A model generated the notes under the pieces. That model worked only from the letters and a program-made list of their open reading frames with translations, was not told where the DNA came from and searched no databases. The translations under genes and the position numbers were made by a program. A DNA stretch of 6,315 nt from Myxococcota bacterium. GTDB taxonomy: Bacteria > Myxococcota_A > UBA9160 > PR03. The stretch covers positions 1 through 6,315 of the forward strand of contig JASJBO010000406.1 in NCBI GenBank assembly GCA_030066475.1, given 5' to 3'. Positions 5,196-6,315 of this stretch are shown in pieces. Position 1 is the first letter of the stretch. Every line of letters starts with the position of its first letter.

Positions 5196-6315
5196 CGGTC
5201 TCCTCCTGCGCCCGGCACGCGCAGGGTCGGCCCGGCGAGCCCGGCCTCCTCGAGGTCGCGCAGGTGCTCGCCGCTGCGCGCATCGAGCACCGCCACCACG
5301 CCGAGCTGCGCGTTGCGCGCGAACAGCAGCGGCTCCGCGTCCTGGGTCACTGCGATGGTGTGCGCGCCCTCGTCGGGGAGCAGCCCGCGCAGCAGCCAGT
5401 CGCCCCAGCCGTCGCGCTCCAGACCCATCAGGGGCCCCAGGAAGCCGGCGGTCAGGTTGGGGACCGCGAAGCGGTCGACCCGCTCCCGCGTCGCCACGTC
5501 GTGCACCCAGATCTCGGGGCCGGCGTCCTTGTGCGAACCCGGCCCGCCCCGGTGCTGCACGGTGTAGAGGCGCCCCGAGCCGCGGTGCAGGGCCACGTAC
5601 TGGAGTCCGCCCGGGCGCCAGCCCTGGGCGCGGTCCGCGTCGTCGAGCAGCGACCAGGGCGGCGCGACGCGCGGCGGCGCGGCGCCGAAGTCGACCTCGT
5701 GCACCTGGCCCTCGAACGACACGAACAGCCAGCGCGCGCCGTCGCGCGCCGCCGACATCGCCACCGGGTCGGTCACCACGTCGAAGAAGCGCTCGGTGCG
5801 GGTGAGGTCCGCCTTGCGGCCCGTCTCGTCGAGGGTCACGAGTGCCGCGGTGCCGTCGCCGCACAGGGAAGCGAAGCGGCGCGAGTCCACCGGGAAGACC
5901 CCGGCGCAGCCGGTCAGCAGGATCTCCTCGACGAAGCGCCGCGAGCCCAGGTCCACCACGCTGACCGAGGTGTTGGGGAACTGGTTGAAGACGCCCAGGA
6001 AGCGCTCGCCGTCGAGCAGCTCCGCGTGCGCCAGCGAGGCGTTGCTCTCGGCGGTGCGGGTGGGGAGCGGGATCTCGCCAGTCACGCCGAGCGTCCTGGC
6101 GTCGTAGATCGTCACGAAGTCGCTGCGCGCGCCACGCCGCCCGCGCGAGTAGACGATGTCGACCGAGTACAGCTCGCCGCGTCCGCGGGCCAGCAGCGGC
6201 GGCTTGGGCGTGATCGACACGCCGCCGTCGATCGCGCCCAGCATCTCGCCGCTGTCGCCGTCGAACAGCTTGCTGTGGGCGAACAGGCGGTCGGGCACCC
6301 AGACCGCGTGGGTCC
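5192..6315 (-). CDS. mauB: TTQ-dependent amine dehydrogenase heavy (large) subunit, 5' end outside window
   Basis: The visible 373 residues are most of the seven-bladed beta-propeller subunit that carries the light chain. The frame stays open to the right edge (T-H-A-V-W-V-P-D), so signal peptide and roughly 40-60 N-terminal residues are missing; a GTG at 6298 is internal. Family marks are FQGQV-like SFEGQVHEVDF, WSLLDDADRAQGWRPGG (about 220-236), VALHRGSGRLYTVQH, HKDAGPEIWVHDVATRERV (261-279) and a terminal LDARSGEHLRDL blade. C136 and C151 flank FPVDSRRF and match a disulfide known in aromatic amine dehydrogenase. Against classical heavy chains, about 28 extra residues lie near 284-317 of the visible part (FLGPLMGLERDGWGDWLLRG). 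The stop overlaps the light-chain start as ATGA, with no mauE or mauD between, unlike known mau and aau operons. Confidence 0.93.
   Translation of the reverse strand, partial: THAVWVPDRLFAHSKLFDGDSGEMLGAIDGGVSITPKPPLLARGRGELYSVDIVYSRGRRGARSDFVTIYDARTLGVTGEIPLPTRTAESNASLAHAELLDGERFLGVFNQFPNTSVSVVDLGSRRFVEEILLTGCAGVFPVDSRRFASLCGDGTAALVTLDETGRKADLTRTERFFDVVTDPVAMSAARDGARWLFVSFEGQVHEVDFGAAPPRVAPPWSLLDDADRAQGWRPGGLQYVALHRGSGRLYTVQHRGGPGSHKDAGPEIWVHDVATRERVDRFAVPNLTAGFLGPLMGLERDGWGDWLLRGLLPDEGAHTIAVTQDAEPLLFARNAQLGVVAVLDARSGEHLRDLEEAGLAGPTLRVPGAGGDR
5202..5207 (-). promoter_or_regulatory. Ribosome binding site for the light-chain gene
   Basis: AGGAGG on the minus strand lies six bases before the ATG at 5195, within the last codons of the heavy-chain gene. 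With the ATGA overlap it suggests strong, coupled translation of the two subunits. It also confirms this ATG as the start. Confidence 0.8.

Noticed and set aside
4152..5567. Long plus-strand open frame opposite the amine dehydrogenase genes
   Set aside because: Low-complexity Arg/Ala/Pro translation and fully antisense to recognisable heavy and light chains.
6296..6298. GTG at 6298 as the heavy-chain start
   Set aside because: Heavy-chain-like sequence (T-H-A-V-W) continues upstream to the window edge and the protein would lack its signal peptide, so this is an internal Val.

Overview
This is a very GC-rich window in which the real genes carry almost only G or C at third codon positions. It fits a high-GC Gram-negative bacterium of the deltaproteobacterial/myxobacterial or other environmental proteobacterial kind. 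The support is a Tat-exported periplasmic quinoprotein, a periplasmic cytochrome c, and a dockerin-like scrap of a type common in such genomes. Taxonomy cannot be fixed from this sequence alone. The window is densely packed; the longest stretch without a gene is about 190 bases (1764-1951). No RNA gene, CRISPR array, insertion sequence or clear terminator was seen.

Left part (2-1763). The C-terminus of an unrecognised protein enters from the left on the + strand and ends at 346. It converges, with a 22-base overlap, on a two-gene minus-strand operon. The first gene of that operon (777-1763) is a fusion of a degenerate metallo-beta-lactamase-fold domain with a glyoxalase/VOC domain. The second (325-774) is a GFA/CENP-V-type zinc protein that lacks one of the usual catalytic-site cysteines.

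Middle (1764-4222). A divergent intergenic region contains an orphan dockerin/EF-hand-like coding remnant on the minus strand and probable promoters facing both ways. To the right, three plus-strand genes follow: a SnoaL/NTF2-like protein (1952-2407), a ferric-reductase/MsrQ-like haem membrane protein (2427-3056) and a 12-helix MFS transporter (3092-4222). The first two start only 7-8 bases after TAYACT boxes and have no Shine-Dalgarno sequence, which suggests leaderless mRNAs.

Right part (3991-6315, minus strand). This is a tryptophan tryptophylquinone (TTQ) amine dehydrogenase operon read from right to left: heavy chain (5' end outside the window), Tat-exported light chain, then a monohaem cytochrome c. 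Adjacent genes are joined by ATGA stop/start overlaps. The light chain has 14 cysteines and motifs closer to aromatic amine dehydrogenase than to classical methylamine dehydrogenase. The expected chemistry is periplasmic oxidation of a primary amine to aldehyde and ammonia, with electrons probably leaving through the cytochrome. No mauE/mauD maturation genes lie between heavy and light chain; they and mauG, if present, must be elsewhere. The cytochrome frame has no stop at the end of its recognisable domain and runs 76 codons antisense into the end of the MFS gene.
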